A stretch of 64,000 nucleotides of DNA from Bradyrhizobium jicamae. GTDB lineage: Bacteria; Pseudomonadota; Alphaproteobacteria; Rhizobiales; Xanthobacteraceae. The notes under the pieces are model-generated. The model worked only from the letters and a program-made list of their open reading frames with translations, searched no databases and was not told the DNA's origin. The position numbers and the translations under genes were made by a program. This document shows, piece after piece, positions 53,780-62,922 of the stretch. The DNA lies in the NCBI RefSeq assembly GCF_018130695.1, contig NZ_JAFCJX010000001.1:434001-498000 (forward strand), written 5' to 3'. Within the stretch, counting starts at the first letter, position 1. Every line of letters begins with the position of its first letter.

Positions 53780-54877
53780 ATGAATCCGCCCACCTTCCGA
53801 TCAGCGCGTCTCAGGAATGTCACGCTCGCAGCGATCGGCCTCGCGCTCTGTTCATCTCCGATCAACTTTGCCGCAAAGGCCGCCGATCCACCGCGCATCC
53901 TGGTGCTCGCGACCGGCGGCACGATCGCCGGCCAGGCCGATCCGCGCGCCACCGGAGCCTACAAGTCCGGGCAGATCACCGGCGAGCAGCTGGTCGCCTC
54001 CGTGCCGGGCCTCGGGCAGCTGGCAAAACTCAACGCCGAGCAGATCTCGTCGATCGGCTCGCAGGACATGAACGACAAGGTCTGGTTCGCGCTGGCGCGT
54101 CGCATCCAGCAGGCGTTCGACAAGGATGAGGCCGACGGCGTCGTCATCACCCACGGCACCGACACGCTTGAGGAGACCGCGTTCTTCCTCGACAATGTCA
54201 TCAAGGGCGACAAGCCCGTGGTCATCGTCGGCTCGATGCGGCCGGCCACCGCCGTCAGCGCCGACGGTCCAAGCAACATCTACGAGGCCGTGCAGGTTGC
54301 CGCCGATCCGCGCTCGCGTGGGCGCGGCGTCATGGCCGTGCTGAATGACAAGATCGAGGGCGCACGTGCGGTGACCAAGACCAACACCACGAGCCTGGAG
54401 ACCTTCAACTCGCCGATCAGCGGCCCGATCGGATATGTCGACACCGCCGGCGGCGTCCGCTTCATGGCGCAGACGACGGGCTTGAAGCGCGGCAACTATG
54501 CGCTGCCCTCGGGCGACCAACTGCCGCGGGTTGCGATCGTCTATTCCCACGCCAACATGGACGCCATCCCGATCGAGGACGCGATCTCCCACGGCGCCAA
54601 GGGCATCGTGCTGGCCGGCGTCGGCGATGGCAACAGCTCGAAATCGGCGATCGATGCACTGGAGGCGGCAGCGAAGAAGGGCATCGTCGTGGTCCGCGCC
54701 ACGCGGGTGCGATCCGGCTTCGTCACCCGGAACGTCGAGGTCGATGACGACAAGAATGGCTTTGTCGTCTCCGAGGATCTCAATCCGCAGAAGGCGCGCG
54801 TCCTCACCCAGCTCCTGATCGCAAACGGCATGACGGCGCCGGGCGACATGCAGAAAGCCTTTACGGCCACCTGGTGA
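53780..54877 (+). CDS. ansB: Type II (periplasmic) asparaginase/glutaminase
   Basis: The 365-residue protein has an N-terminal signal peptide (NVTLAAIGLALCSSPINFAAKA). Both catalytic Thr motifs are present: TGGTIAG at 45-51 (Thr48) and HGTDTLEET with Thr127/Asp128. GSMRPATAVSADGP is also conserved. It hydrolyses asparagine, and perhaps glutamine, to the dicarboxylic acid plus ammonia in the periplasm. AGGAGG lies eight nt before the ATG. It stands after a probable terminator and is likely its own unit, though its product could feed the neighbouring transporter. Confidence 0.92.
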   Translation: MNPPTFRSARLRNVTLAAIGLALCSSPINFAAKAADPPRILVLATGGTIAGQADPRATGAYKSGQITGEQLVASVPGLGQLAKLNAEQISSIGSQDMNDKVWFALARRIQQAFDKDEADGVVITHGTDTLEETAFFLDNVIKGDKPVVIVGSMRPATAVSADGPSNIYEAVQVAADPRSRGRGVMAVLNDKIEGARAVTKTNTTSLETFNSPISGPIGYVDTAGGVRFMAQTTGLKRGNYALPSGDQLPRVAIVYSHANMDAIPIEDAISHGAKGIVLAGVGDGNSSKSAIDALEAAAKKGIVVVRATRVRSGFVTRNVEVDDDKNGFVVSEDLNPQKARVLTQLLIANGMTAPGDMQKAFTATW

Positions 54878-54907
54878 TCTAATCACCCTGCTCGTCCGCG
54901 CAACGCC

Positions 54908-56443
54908 TCAGGCGATGCGCGGACCTGCGCGTGTCTCGCGCCCTCCGATGAAATCCTCAAACGCCGCGCGCTGTGCTGCCGTCAGGTGCAGACCGTGCTT
55001 GGTGCGCCGCTCCAGGATGTCGGCTGTTGTCATGGCCCATTCGGTCTCCCTGAGGTAGGCCACTTCGCGCTCGAAAAGTTGCCCGCCGAAATGACGCCCG
55101 AGATCGGACGGGCTGCGCGCCGCACGCAGCAGGTCGCGCGCCCGCGTGCCATAAAGGCGCGCATAGTGCTGCACCAGATCGCGTGGCAGGCCGGGATGGT
55201 CGACCGCAAGTGCGGTGACAAACTCCTCGAAGGACGCGCCAACGTCGCCGCCGGGCAGCGTCTGCCCGGCGGTCCATGCCGCCGACATGTTCGGAAACCA
55301 CGGCTGCAGCCGCTCCAGCGCCTGCTCGGCCAGCCGTCGATACGTCGTGATCTTGCCGCCGAAGATCGACAGCAGCGGCGGCTCCGCCGCCGTGCCGTGC
55401 ACTTCGAACACATAGTCGCGCGTCACCGCCGAAGGATTTTCGGCATTGTCGTCGTAGAGCGGCCGCACGCCGGAGAAGGCATGCACGACATCGCCCGCAG
55501 TCGGCGCGTTGCGGAAGTAGCGTGCCAGCACGCCGAGCAGATACGCAATCTCGCCGCCGTCGATCGCGACGTCCTCGGCCCGTCCCTCGTAGGGAATATC
55601 AGTGGTGCCGATCAGCGCCAGATCATCCTCATAGGGATTGACGAAGATAACGCGGCGATCGCTGTTCTGCAGCAAATAGGCCTGCGGCCCGCTCCAGAAT
55701 TTCGGCACCACGATGTGGCTGCCCTTCACCAGCCGTACATTATGCGACGAGTTGAGGCGGGTGACGCCTTGCACGACATCCTGCACCCAGGGCCCGGCCG
55801 CATTGACCAGCGCACGCGCGCGCACCACCTGCGGACGGCCGTCTTCGCCGACCATTTCCAGGAGCCAGCCTTCGCCCTCGCGTCGCGCAGACACCGCACG
55901 TGTTCGCGGCAGGATCGCGGCGCCCTGCTCCGCAGCACCGATCAGATTCAGGATCACCAGCCGCGCATCATCGACCCAGCAATCGGAATATTCAAAGCCG
56001 CGCCGGAACTCGGATTTCAGCGGCTCGCCTTCCGGCGCCTTCGCAAAGTCCAGACCCCGGCTGGCCGGCAGCCGCTTGCGGCCGCCGAGATGGTCGTAGA
56101 AGAACAGCCCGGTACGAACCAGCCAGGCCGGCCGCTGCTCGGGCGAATGCGGCAGCACGAAACGCATCGGCCAGATGATGTGCGGTGCGGACGCCAGCAG
56201 CACCTCGCGCTCGATCAGCGCCTCGCGCACCAGCCGGAACTCGTAATATTCGAGATAGCGCAGGCCGCCATGTACCAGCTTGCCGGAGCGCGACGAGGTG
56301 CCCTCGGCAAAATCGCCCTTCTCGCAGAGCAGCACCTTCAGCCCGCGCCCGGCCGCGTCGCGCGCAATCCCGGCGCCGTTGATGCCGCCGCCGATGATGG
56401 CGAGATCGACCAGCCCGTGATCCCTGCCCGGCGTCGCTGACAT
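54908..56443 (-). CDS. GlpD-like FAD-dependent polyol-phosphate dehydrogenase
   Basis: The 511-residue protein matches glycerol-3-phosphate dehydrogenase: FAD motif DLAIIGGGINGAGIARDAA, then GTSSRSGKLVHGGLRYLEYYE, APHIIWPMRFVLP and the C-terminal DEL-type helical domain. It should pass electrons from a polyol phosphate to quinone at the inner membrane. EryB, which oxidises erythritol phosphate in rhizobia and Brucella, belongs to the same family. I leave the substrate open because of the kinase and aldolase partners. Its ATG overlaps the aldolase stop by 1 nt. Confidence 0.88.
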   Translation of the reverse strand: MSATPGRDHGLVDLAIIGGGINGAGIARDAAGRGLKVLLCEKGDFAEGTSSRSGKLVHGGLRYLEYYEFRLVREALIEREVLLASAPHIIWPMRFVLPHSPEQRPAWLVRTGLFFYDHLGGRKRLPASRGLDFAKAPEGEPLKSEFRRGFEYSDCWVDDARLVILNLIGAAEQGAAILPRTRAVSARREGEGWLLEMVGEDGRPQVVRARALVNAAGPWVQDVVQGVTRLNSSHNVRLVKGSHIVVPKFWSGPQAYLLQNSDRRVIFVNPYEDDLALIGTTDIPYEGRAEDVAIDGGEIAYLLGVLARYFRNAPTAGDVVHAFSGVRPLYDDNAENPSAVTRDYVFEVHGTAAEPPLLSIFGGKITTYRRLAEQALERLQPWFPNMSAAWTAGQTLPGGDVGASFEEFVTALAVDHPGLPRDLVQHYARLYGTRARDLLRAARSPSDLGRHFGGQLFEREVAYLRETEWAMTTADILERRTKHGLHLTAAQRAAFEDFIGGRETRAGPRIA

Positions 56444-57183
56444 CACTTGCGGCTGCGCTTGGTCTCGACGTTTTGTCGCGCCGCCGCCTTCGTCGCCTTG
56501 GCAGGCTTGGCCTTGGCAGGTTTTTCCTTGGGCGTCTGCAGGCCGTAGGTCGAGAATCCCCTGGCGGTGTCGGCGATCTCGGCCTCGCTCAGGATGTGCG
56601 GCTGGCCGAGCGCGAGCGACAGATAATATTGCCGCGCGATGGTCTCGAGCTCGACCGCGAGCCACATTGCCTTGTCGAGGTTGGCGCCGATCGCGATCAT
56701 GCCGTGATTGGCGAGCAGGCAGCCGTTGCGTCCCTCCAGCGCCGCGAGCGCCAGCTCCGACAATTCGGCGGTGCCGTAGCGCGCATAGCCGGCGCAGCGG
56801 ATGTCCTGGCCGCCGAACGCCGCCATCATGTAGTGGCAGGCCGGGATCGACTTGCGCGCGATCGCGAGCACCGTGGCGTAGGTCGAGTGCGTATGCACGA
56901 CGCCGCCGACATCGGGACGGCCGCGCATGATGTCGAGATGGAAGCGCCATTCGGTCGACGGCTGCAGCGGCCCGGTCCACGAGCCATACTCGCCCTCCAG
57001 CGACATCGCGGCGATCATCTCCGGTTTCATCGCATCATAGGGCGTCGCCGACGGCGTGATCAGCATGACGTCCTTGTAGCGCGCGGAGATATTGCCCGAG
57101 GTGCCCTGGTTGAGCCCGGATGCGTTCATCCAGCGGCACTTGGCAATGATCGCTTCGCGTAATTGGCGCTCCTCACGGGTCAT
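56443..57183 (-). CDS. Class II aldolase/adducin family protein (fuculose-phosphate aldolase-like)
   Basis: The 246-residue protein has the metal site of L-fuculose-1-phosphate aldolase: Glu78, His97, His99 (HTHS) and His160 (NHG), each five residues beyond the E. coli FucA position. It should cleave a ketose phosphate to dihydroxyacetone phosphate and an aldehyde. The C-terminus is an unusual Lys/Ala-rich tail (KEKPAKAKPAKATKAAAR). It lies between the hydroxyacid dehydrogenase and the GlpD-like gene in the polyol operon. Confidence 0.87.
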   Translation of the reverse strand: MTREERQLREAIIAKCRWMNASGLNQGTSGNISARYKDVMLITPSATPYDAMKPEMIAAMSLEGEYGSWTGPLQPSTEWRFHLDIMRGRPDVGGVVHTHSTYATVLAIARKSIPACHYMMAAFGGQDIRCAGYARYGTAELSELALAALEGRNGCLLANHGMIAIGANLDKAMWLAVELETIARQYYLSLALGQPHILSEAEIADTARGFSTYGLQTPKEKPAKAKPAKATKAAARQNVETKRSRK

Positions 57184-57202
57184 CTCATATCACCTTCTAT
57201 CA

Positions 57203-58243
57203 TCAGCATGGGTTGAGCGGCGGCTCGCCGGCGAGATAGCGGCGGACCTCCTCGGCCGCCTGGTCAGCGGCAATGGTCACGGTGCGCACGGAGGCGCCGG
57301 CGATGTGCGGCGTCAACGTGACATTGGGCAGTTGCAGCAGCGGCCAGTCCGGCGGCACCGGCTCGACCGCAAAAGTGTCGAGCATCGCGCCGGCCAGATG
57401 CCCCGCGGACAGCGTTTCGTAGAGCGCCTGGTAGTCGACCAGCGGACCGCGCGCCGTGTTGATGAGGTAGGCGTCCTTCTTCATCGCCGCCAGCGCGTCG
57501 CGGCCGATGAAGCCCGTCGTCTCCGCCGTCACCCGCGCGTGCAACGTGACGACGTCGGCGCGCTTCAGGAGATCGGCGAGCGCGACATGCTCGACGCCGT
57601 CATTGCGATCCTGCGCAGTGATCTGCACATAGGGATCGGCGACCAGGATCCTGCAGCCGAACGCCTTGAGCAGCTTCACCACGCGGCTGCCGATCGCGCC
57701 ATAACCGACGATGCCGACCGTCATCTCGCCGAGCTCGCGGCCAGTGCTGTCGGCGCGATAGAGATCGCCACGCCACTCGCCGCCGCGCAGCGATTCATGG
57801 CCGCTGCGGATCAGCCGCGTCTCGGCCAGGATCGCACCGATGGTGAACTCGGCGACTGCGCCGGCATTGCGGCCGGGCGTGTTGACGACCAGCACCTTGT
57901 GGTCGCGCGCCGCCTGCATGTCGATGTTGACCGGGCCGCCGCGCGACACCGCGATGAATTTGAGATTCGGCAATTTCTCCAGCATCGCCCGCGAGATTGG
58001 CGCCAGATGGGTGACCAGCAGCGACGCATCACCGATGAAGTCTACGACCTCCTCGGGATCGCCCATGAACTCCTTCAGCCCGTCGAGTTTCGAGCCGGCA
58101 TAGCCGTGTTCCATCGGCTCGTCCGGCCAGGGCTGTTCGAGCGTGCGGACGTCGATGCCATTTCCGCAAGCCGCATTGATCTTCTCGACGAAGATCGACG
58201 GAAGCATGAAGCGGTCGCCGATCACGGCAATGGACTTAGCCAT
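57203..58243 (-). CDS. D-isomer-specific 2-hydroxyacid dehydrogenase family protein
   Basis: The 346-residue protein has the NAD Rossmann motif (GYGAIGSRV, from 180) and the catalytic trio Arg265 (TARGPLVD), Glu294 and His313 (PHIAGAS). It could reduce glyoxylate or hydroxypyruvate, or oxidise a sugar acid. ATG at 58243 overlaps the kinase stop by 8 nt, so it is coupled to the kinase. In the proposed polyol route it may deal with the two-carbon aldehyde-derived acid. Confidence 0.87.
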   Translation of the reverse strand: MAKSIAVIGDRFMLPSIFVEKINAACGNGIDVRTLEQPWPDEPMEHGYAGSKLDGLKEFMGDPEEVVDFIGDASLLVTHLAPISRAMLEKLPNLKFIAVSRGGPVNIDMQAARDHKVLVVNTPGRNAGAVAEFTIGAILAETRLIRSGHESLRGGEWRGDLYRADSTGRELGEMTVGIVGYGAIGSRVVKLLKAFGCRILVADPYVQITAQDRNDGVEHVALADLLKRADVVTLHARVTAETTGFIGRDALAAMKKDAYLINTARGPLVDYQALYETLSAGHLAGAMLDTFAVEPVPPDWPLLQLPNVTLTPHIAGASVRTVTIAADQAAEEVRRYLAGEPPLNPC

Positions 58244-59816
58244 GCGCCGCCCCCGCGCGCAGCGCTGCGAGCTGCTTCCACACCGGCCGCGCGGCCAGCC
58301 TCGCATCGAGATAGGCCGGGAACATCTTGGCATAGCGCGTGGCCAATGCCGCGTCAGGCGTCTGCGGTTCGTTCAAATAAGGTCTCACCCAATCCTCGGC
58401 ACAAACGGTCATATCGGAATAAAGCCCGGTGGCGACGGCCGCGATCATCGCCGCCCCCGCAGCGCCGGCCTCGCCACGGCTGCAGACCCGCACGTTACAT
58501 TCGAGCGCAGATCCCAGGATCGTTCCCAGCGCGCGGCTGCGTGCCGCGCCGCCGGTGATCCGCACATCGCGCGGCAGGCTGCCCATCGCGGCGTAGCAGT
58601 CACGCGCCGCGAAGGCGAGCCCCTCCATCACCGCCCGCATCAGGTCCCAATAGCCATGGCGCGAACGCAGGCCGAGGAACTGCGCGCAAGCCTCATGCGC
58701 AATGAACGGACCACGCTCGCCGGCATCGGAGATGAAAGGATGGAACAGCAGCTCGCCGGGTTTCGCATCCAGCACGCGATCGTCGAGCCGGCGGATCAGG
58801 TCGGCGCGCGTTCGCGCCACGCCCTCAGCTGCGAGCAGGTCGCGCGCGAGATCGAGCAGCCAGTCGATGTTCAGCGTCGCCGCCATGTTGGACTGCATCT
58901 GCGCGTAGTGACATGGCACAGGGAATGCCATGGTGTAGCCGGTCGCCTCGGCATTCAGTGTCACCGCACCGGCGCTGGAGGCCAGCCGCATATGCATGCC
59001 GGTCGAGCCGATGATGGTGCAGCCGACATCCGGCGTCGGATCGTAGAGACCGGCGCCGAGCGCGTTGCAGATCACGTCGACATAGCCGAGCGAAACCGGC
59101 ACGTCGGCAGGCAAGCCCGTCGCCGCCGCCGCGCACGCGCCGAGCGGATGCGTCGTGGTCACGCCGTCGACGACCTCGGGAAACAGCCGCATGCAGTCGG
59201 AGATGCCGATCAGTCGTGCGGTCTCCGCGTCAAACCGGCGCTTGTGGAATTCGCCGCAGGAGAACGTCGCCTCCGACGGATCGGTGGCGCGCTCGCCGGT
59301 GAGCTTGTAGTAGAGCCAGTCCTTGCAATGGAACGCCGTCGCTGCGCGCGACAGCACGTCGGGCGCATGCGTCTGCAGCCACGCCAGCTGCGGTCCCTGC
59401 TGGCAGGCGTTGAGGCCCGAGCCGGTCCGCCGGTACAGCACCGCATTGCGCTCGCTGGCGCGGACCTCGTCCACGATCAATGCCGCACGAGAGTCCAGCC
59501 ACAGCGATGCCGGCGCCACCGGCTGGCCGTCAGCGTCGATCAGCCAGGTGCCGTCACCCTGCCCCGTCACCGCAATCGCCGCGACGCGAGAGGCAAGATC
59601 GGGCACCGTTGCGACCAGCCCGCGCAGCGCTGCGACCGTATCGGTCCAGGTCCGCGCCATGTCCTGCTCGACCCGCCCGCCGGGCAAGGTCACATAGCTG
59701 TTCGGCAGCGAGGACTCAGCCAACTGCTTGCCGTCCCGCGTGAACGCCACGGTCTTGATCAGGGAAGTGCCGGCATCGATGCCGACAATCACGTCACGGC
59801 GTTGCGGGTTGAGCAT
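58236..59816 (-). CDS. FGGY family carbohydrate kinase (polyol kinase, EryA/GlpK-like)
   Basis: The 526-residue protein has both FGGY domains: the phosphate loop in GIDAGTSLIKTVAF, TGQGDGTWLIDADG, GCTIIGSTGMHM and the C-terminal ITGGAARS. It should phosphorylate an open-chain polyol or ketose in the cytosol. The N-terminal region recalls EryA-type erythritol kinases, from memory of the family. It lies 2 nt after the ATPase gene and feeds the aldolase/GlpD-like steps. Confidence 0.88.
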   Translation of the reverse strand: MLNPQRRDVIVGIDAGTSLIKTVAFTRDGKQLAESSLPNSYVTLPGGRVEQDMARTWTDTVAALRGLVATVPDLASRVAAIAVTGQGDGTWLIDADGQPVAPASLWLDSRAALIVDEVRASERNAVLYRRTGSGLNACQQGPQLAWLQTHAPDVLSRAATAFHCKDWLYYKLTGERATDPSEATFSCGEFHKRRFDAETARLIGISDCMRLFPEVVDGVTTTHPLGACAAAATGLPADVPVSLGYVDVICNALGAGLYDPTPDVGCTIIGSTGMHMRLASSAGAVTLNAEATGYTMAFPVPCHYAQMQSNMAATLNIDWLLDLARDLLAAEGVARTRADLIRRLDDRVLDAKPGELLFHPFISDAGERGPFIAHEACAQFLGLRSRHGYWDLMRAVMEGLAFAARDCYAAMGSLPRDVRITGGAARSRALGTILGSALECNVRVCSRGEAGAAGAAMIAAVATGLYSDMTVCAEDWVRPYLNEPQTPDAALATRYAKMFPAYLDARLAARPVWKQLAALRAGAAHG

Positions 59817-59818
59817 CG

Positions 59819-60934
59819 TTACGACACCTCCGCATGGCGGATGCAGTTGCCATCAGCGCCGAAGATGTGCAGATGGCGCGGCGCCAGGCCGAAAGAGATG
59901 GTGTCGCCCGGCCGCGCCGCGACCTTGCTCGGCGTCACCGCGATCAAGAGACGTCCGGCGCACTCGCCCGCGACATGCGACTGATCGCCGAGCCATTGAT
60001 TGGAGACGACGCGCACGCGCACGTCGCCGGTGCCGACCGCAACCTTCTGCGGCCGGATGCCGACCCGCACATGCCGCATCTCGTCCAGCATGGTGCGAGC
60101 GACGGCATCGATCGCGCCACCAGGAATGTGGAACGCCATGTCTGATCCGATCGACAGCCGGTAGCCGCCATCGGCCCGCGCCAGCTCGGTCTCCAAAAGG
60201 TTCATCGGCGGCTCGCCGATGAAGCTGGCGACGAACAGGTTGGCGGGCCGGCTCTTCAGCTCCTTCTCGCTGGCAAATTGCTGCAGGATGCCGTCTTCCA
60301 TCACGGCGATCCGATCGGCGAGCGCGCTCGCCTCGGTCTGGTCGTGGGTGACGAAGATCGCGGTCATGCCGCGCTCGGCGAGCAGCCCCTTGATCCGCCC
60401 GCGCAGCACGGCCCGCAATTGCGGTTCGAGTTGCCCCATCGGCTCGTCGAGCAGGTATAGATCGGCATCGCGCACCAGCGCCCGCGCCAGTGACACCCGC
60501 TGCTGCTGACCGCCCGAGATCGCGCGCGGATAGGCGTCGAGGATATCCTCGATCTCGACCAGCCGCGCGATCGCGTCGACCCGGCGGGTCACCTCGCCGC
60601 GCGACAGCTGCTGCGCCTTCAGCGCAAAGGCGATGTTCTCGCGCACCGTGAGCGGCGGATAGAGCGAATAGCCCTCGAACGCCATCGCCACCTTGCGCCG
60701 CGCCGGCGGCAGCGCCTCGATCCGCCGCTTGTCGAGCGCGATCGAGCCTGACGTGACATCCTCGAAGCCTGCGATCATGCGCAAGGTCGAGGTCTTGCCG
60801 CAGCCGGAGGAGCCGAGCAAGGCGACGATCTCGCCCTGCTTCACCGTCATGTCGAGCGCGCGCACCGCATGCACCGGCGGTTTGCCGCGGCTGCGGTAGA
60901 CCTTGTCGACATTCTGCAGCTCGAGCATGCCCAT
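59819..60934 (-). CDS. Polyol-type ABC transporter ATP-binding protein, near-canonical partner
   Basis: The 371-residue MalK-like ATPase has GSSGCGKTS at 41-49, signature ISGGQQQR, Walker B LLDEP (161-165) and switch His197 in VTHDQ. Two positions depart from the family: the Q-loop reads FEGYSLYP (Glu87 for Gln), and the D-loop reads GQLEPQ. AGGAGCGACC precedes the ATG. It is paired with a second, more degenerate ATPase encoded just upstream. This two-ATPase layout is known for the GlpS/GlpT glycerol transporter of Rhizobium. Confidence 0.9.
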   Translation of the reverse strand: MGMLELQNVDKVYRSRGKPPVHAVRALDMTVKQGEIVALLGSSGCGKTSTLRMIAGFEDVTSGSIALDKRRIEALPPARRKVAMAFEGYSLYPPLTVRENIAFALKAQQLSRGEVTRRVDAIARLVEIEDILDAYPRAISGGQQQRVSLARALVRDADLYLLDEPMGQLEPQLRAVLRGRIKGLLAERGMTAIFVTHDQTEASALADRIAVMEDGILQQFASEKELKSRPANLFVASFIGEPPMNLLETELARADGGYRLSIGSDMAFHIPGGAIDAVARTMLDEMRHVRVGIRPQKVAVGTGDVRVRVVSNQWLGDQSHVAGECAGRLLIAVTPSKVAARPGDTISFGLAPRHLHIFGADGNCIRHAEVS

Positions 60935-60942
60935 GGTCGCTC

Positions 60943-62049
60943 CTATGCCGCCTGCCGCCGGTGCGGCAGCCCGATCCGGACGCCGGTCGCGCGGTCGAAC
61001 AGCAGTGACGCTTCGGCTGCGAAGCGGACGAAGACGTTGTCGTCGGCGTCGGCCACCGTCGTAGTCGACGGCAGCGCCGCCAGCCATTCGGCGCCGTCGC
61101 TGAAGCGCAGCAGCAGCACCGCCTTCTCGTGCATCGGCGTCACCGCAACGACCCGCGCCGGGATCGCGTCATCGCCGGGCGCATGCGAAATCACGAGATC
61201 GTCGGGCCGCACGCCGACCCAGCAGGCACCGAGGTCGATCGGCTCACGGTCGCCGGTATCGAGCCGCACCCGCGTCCCCGCGATGTCAGCGAACAGCGCG
61301 CCGTGCTCGGCGACCGGCGTGACCTCGGCGAGGTTGATGCTGGGATCGCCGAACAGCCGCGCCACCGCAACCGATGCCGGCTTTGCATAAATCTCCTCGG
61401 GACGCGCGACCTGCACCAGGCGGCCCTCGATCAGCACCGCGATGCGATCGGCGATCGCCATCGCCTCGCGGTAATCCTGGGTCACGTAGAGCACCGAGGC
61501 CGAGCCGCGCCGCAGCAGGCTCGGCAGCTCCAGCCGCATCTCATAGCGCAGTTTTGCGTCGACGTTGCGCAGGGGATCGTCGAGCAGCAGCACCTCCGGA
61601 TTGCCGATCAGCGCGCGCGCCAGCGCCGTGCGCTGCTTCTGCCCGTTCGACAATTCGCGCGGCCGGTGATCGAGCACGTGGCCGATCTTGAGGAGGCTGC
61701 TGATCGACGCAACCTTTGCGGCGATATCGCCGCCCGCGCCCTTCGCCCGCAAGCCGCTGGCGATATTGTCGCGCGCGCTCATGTGCGGGAACAGCGCAAA
61801 GTTCTGGAACGCCATGCCGATGCCGCGCCGCTCCGGCGGCGCGCCGACGATCGACTGGCCGCCGACCAGGATGTCGCCCTCGTCGGGTTCGAACATGCCG
61901 GCGATCATGCGCAGCAGCACGGTCTTGCCGCTGCCAGATGGCCCGAACACGGCAACGATCTCGCCGGACTCGACCGCGAGCGAGAGATTGTCCGCGCAAC
62001 GGACGGAGCCGAATGCCTTGCCGACGGAGGAGAGTTCGAGACGCGCCAT
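60943..62049 (-). CDS. Polyol-type ABC transporter ATP-binding protein, degenerate partner
   Basis: The 368-residue protein has an intact Walker A (GPSGSGKT, 36-43). The signature reads LSNGQKQR (133-140) instead of LSGGQ, the Walker B catalytic Glu is Asp158 (LLLDDP), and the switch His is Gln191 (VTQDY). It probably binds ATP but hydrolyses it poorly, and would form an asymmetric heterodimer with the neighbouring ATPase. It lies 3 nt after the permease gene. Confidence 0.9.
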   Translation of the reverse strand: MARLELSSVGKAFGSVRCADNLSLAVESGEIVAVFGPSGSGKTVLLRMIAGMFEPDEGDILVGGQSIVGAPPERRGIGMAFQNFALFPHMSARDNIASGLRAKGAGGDIAAKVASISSLLKIGHVLDHRPRELSNGQKQRTALARALIGNPEVLLLDDPLRNVDAKLRYEMRLELPSLLRRGSASVLYVTQDYREAMAIADRIAVLIEGRLVQVARPEEIYAKPASVAVARLFGDPSINLAEVTPVAEHGALFADIAGTRVRLDTGDREPIDLGACWVGVRPDDLVISHAPGDDAIPARVVAVTPMHEKAVLLLRFSDGAEWLAALPSTTTVADADDNVFVRFAAEASLLFDRATGVRIGLPHRRQAA

Positions 62050-62052
62050 GCT

Positions 62053-62910
62053 TCAACCCTTCACCGCGCCGAGCGACAGGCCCTCGACCAGATAGCGTTG
62101 CGCGTAGAGCGCGAGCAGCAAGGTCGGCGTCACCGACAGCACGATCGCCGCCGCGATCTGGCCGTACTGGATGCCCGACGCGGTCACGAAGGCGAGCGCA
62201 CCAACCGTCACCGGCTGCTTGTCGGCGGACGCCAGGATCAGCGCGAACACAAAGTTATTCCAGCAGAAGATGAAGGACAGCAGCCCCGCGGCCGCGATCC
62301 CCGGCCCTGCCAGCGGCACCGCGATCCGCGTAAACGCCTCGCGCCAGGAATGGCCGGCGAGCCGATAGGCGTGCTCGATGTCGGGGCTGATATCCTCAAA
62401 ATAGCCGCGCACGATCCACAGGATCAGCGGCAGCGCGATCAGCTGGTAGACCCAGACGATGCCGAAATAGGTGTCGCTGAGGCCGAGCTGCTGGTAGTAG
62501 AGCGACAGCGGCAGCAGCACCAGCAAGGGCGGCGCGAAGCGGAACGACAGCAGCGTGAACGCGATGGTTTCGCCGAGCTTGAACTTGAACCGCGCAAAGG
62601 CATAGGCCGCCGGCACACCCAGCAATAACGCCAGCAGCACCGCCGCGCTCGACAGCACAAAACTGTTCATGAGGTTGCGCATGAAGGGAATGTCGATATT
62701 GCCGGCCGTGGTGCGCAGTTGGCCCGAGATCAGCGCCTGATAATTGGACAATGTCGGCTCGAACAGAATGCTCGGCGGAATCCGCAGGATCTGCTCGTTG
62801 CTCTGGAACGACATCAGGAAGATCCAGACGATCGGAAACATGAAGAAGACGAGCACCAGCGTAAGCGCCACGCCTCGAAAAATCCGACCTGCAAGACTGC
62901 TGTGTTCCAT
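62053..62910 (-). CDS. Polyol-type ABC transporter permease (MalG type)
   Basis: The 285-residue membrane protein has several hydrophobic segments, the coupling loop (DISPDIEHAYRLAGHSWREAFTRIAVPLAG) and the MalG-like end (LVEGLSLGAVKG). The loop reads EHAYRLAG in place of the usual EAAxxDG, a modest change. ATG 62910 is preferred to the adjacent in-frame TTG. Confidence 0.9.
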   Translation of the reverse strand: MEHSSLAGRIFRGVALTLVLVFFMFPIVWIFLMSFQSNEQILRIPPSILFEPTLSNYQALISGQLRTTAGNIDIPFMRNLMNSFVLSSAAVLLALLLGVPAAYAFARFKFKLGETIAFTLLSFRFAPPLLVLLPLSLYYQQLGLSDTYFGIVWVYQLIALPLILWIVRGYFEDISPDIEHAYRLAGHSWREAFTRIAVPLAGPGIAAAGLLSFIFCWNNFVFALILASADKQPVTVGALAFVTASGIQYGQIAAAIVLSVTPTLLLALYAQRYLVEGLSLGAVKG

Positions 62911-62922
62911 CAACGGCGTCCT

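Noticed and set aside
58143..59984. A 613-codon plus-strand frame
   Set aside because: It is antisense to the FGGY kinase; the translation lacks any domain and is a GC-skew shadow.
61129..62628. A 499-codon plus-strand frame
   Set aside because: It is antisense to the second ATPase and a permease; it is Arg/Gln/His-rich with no recognisable motif.
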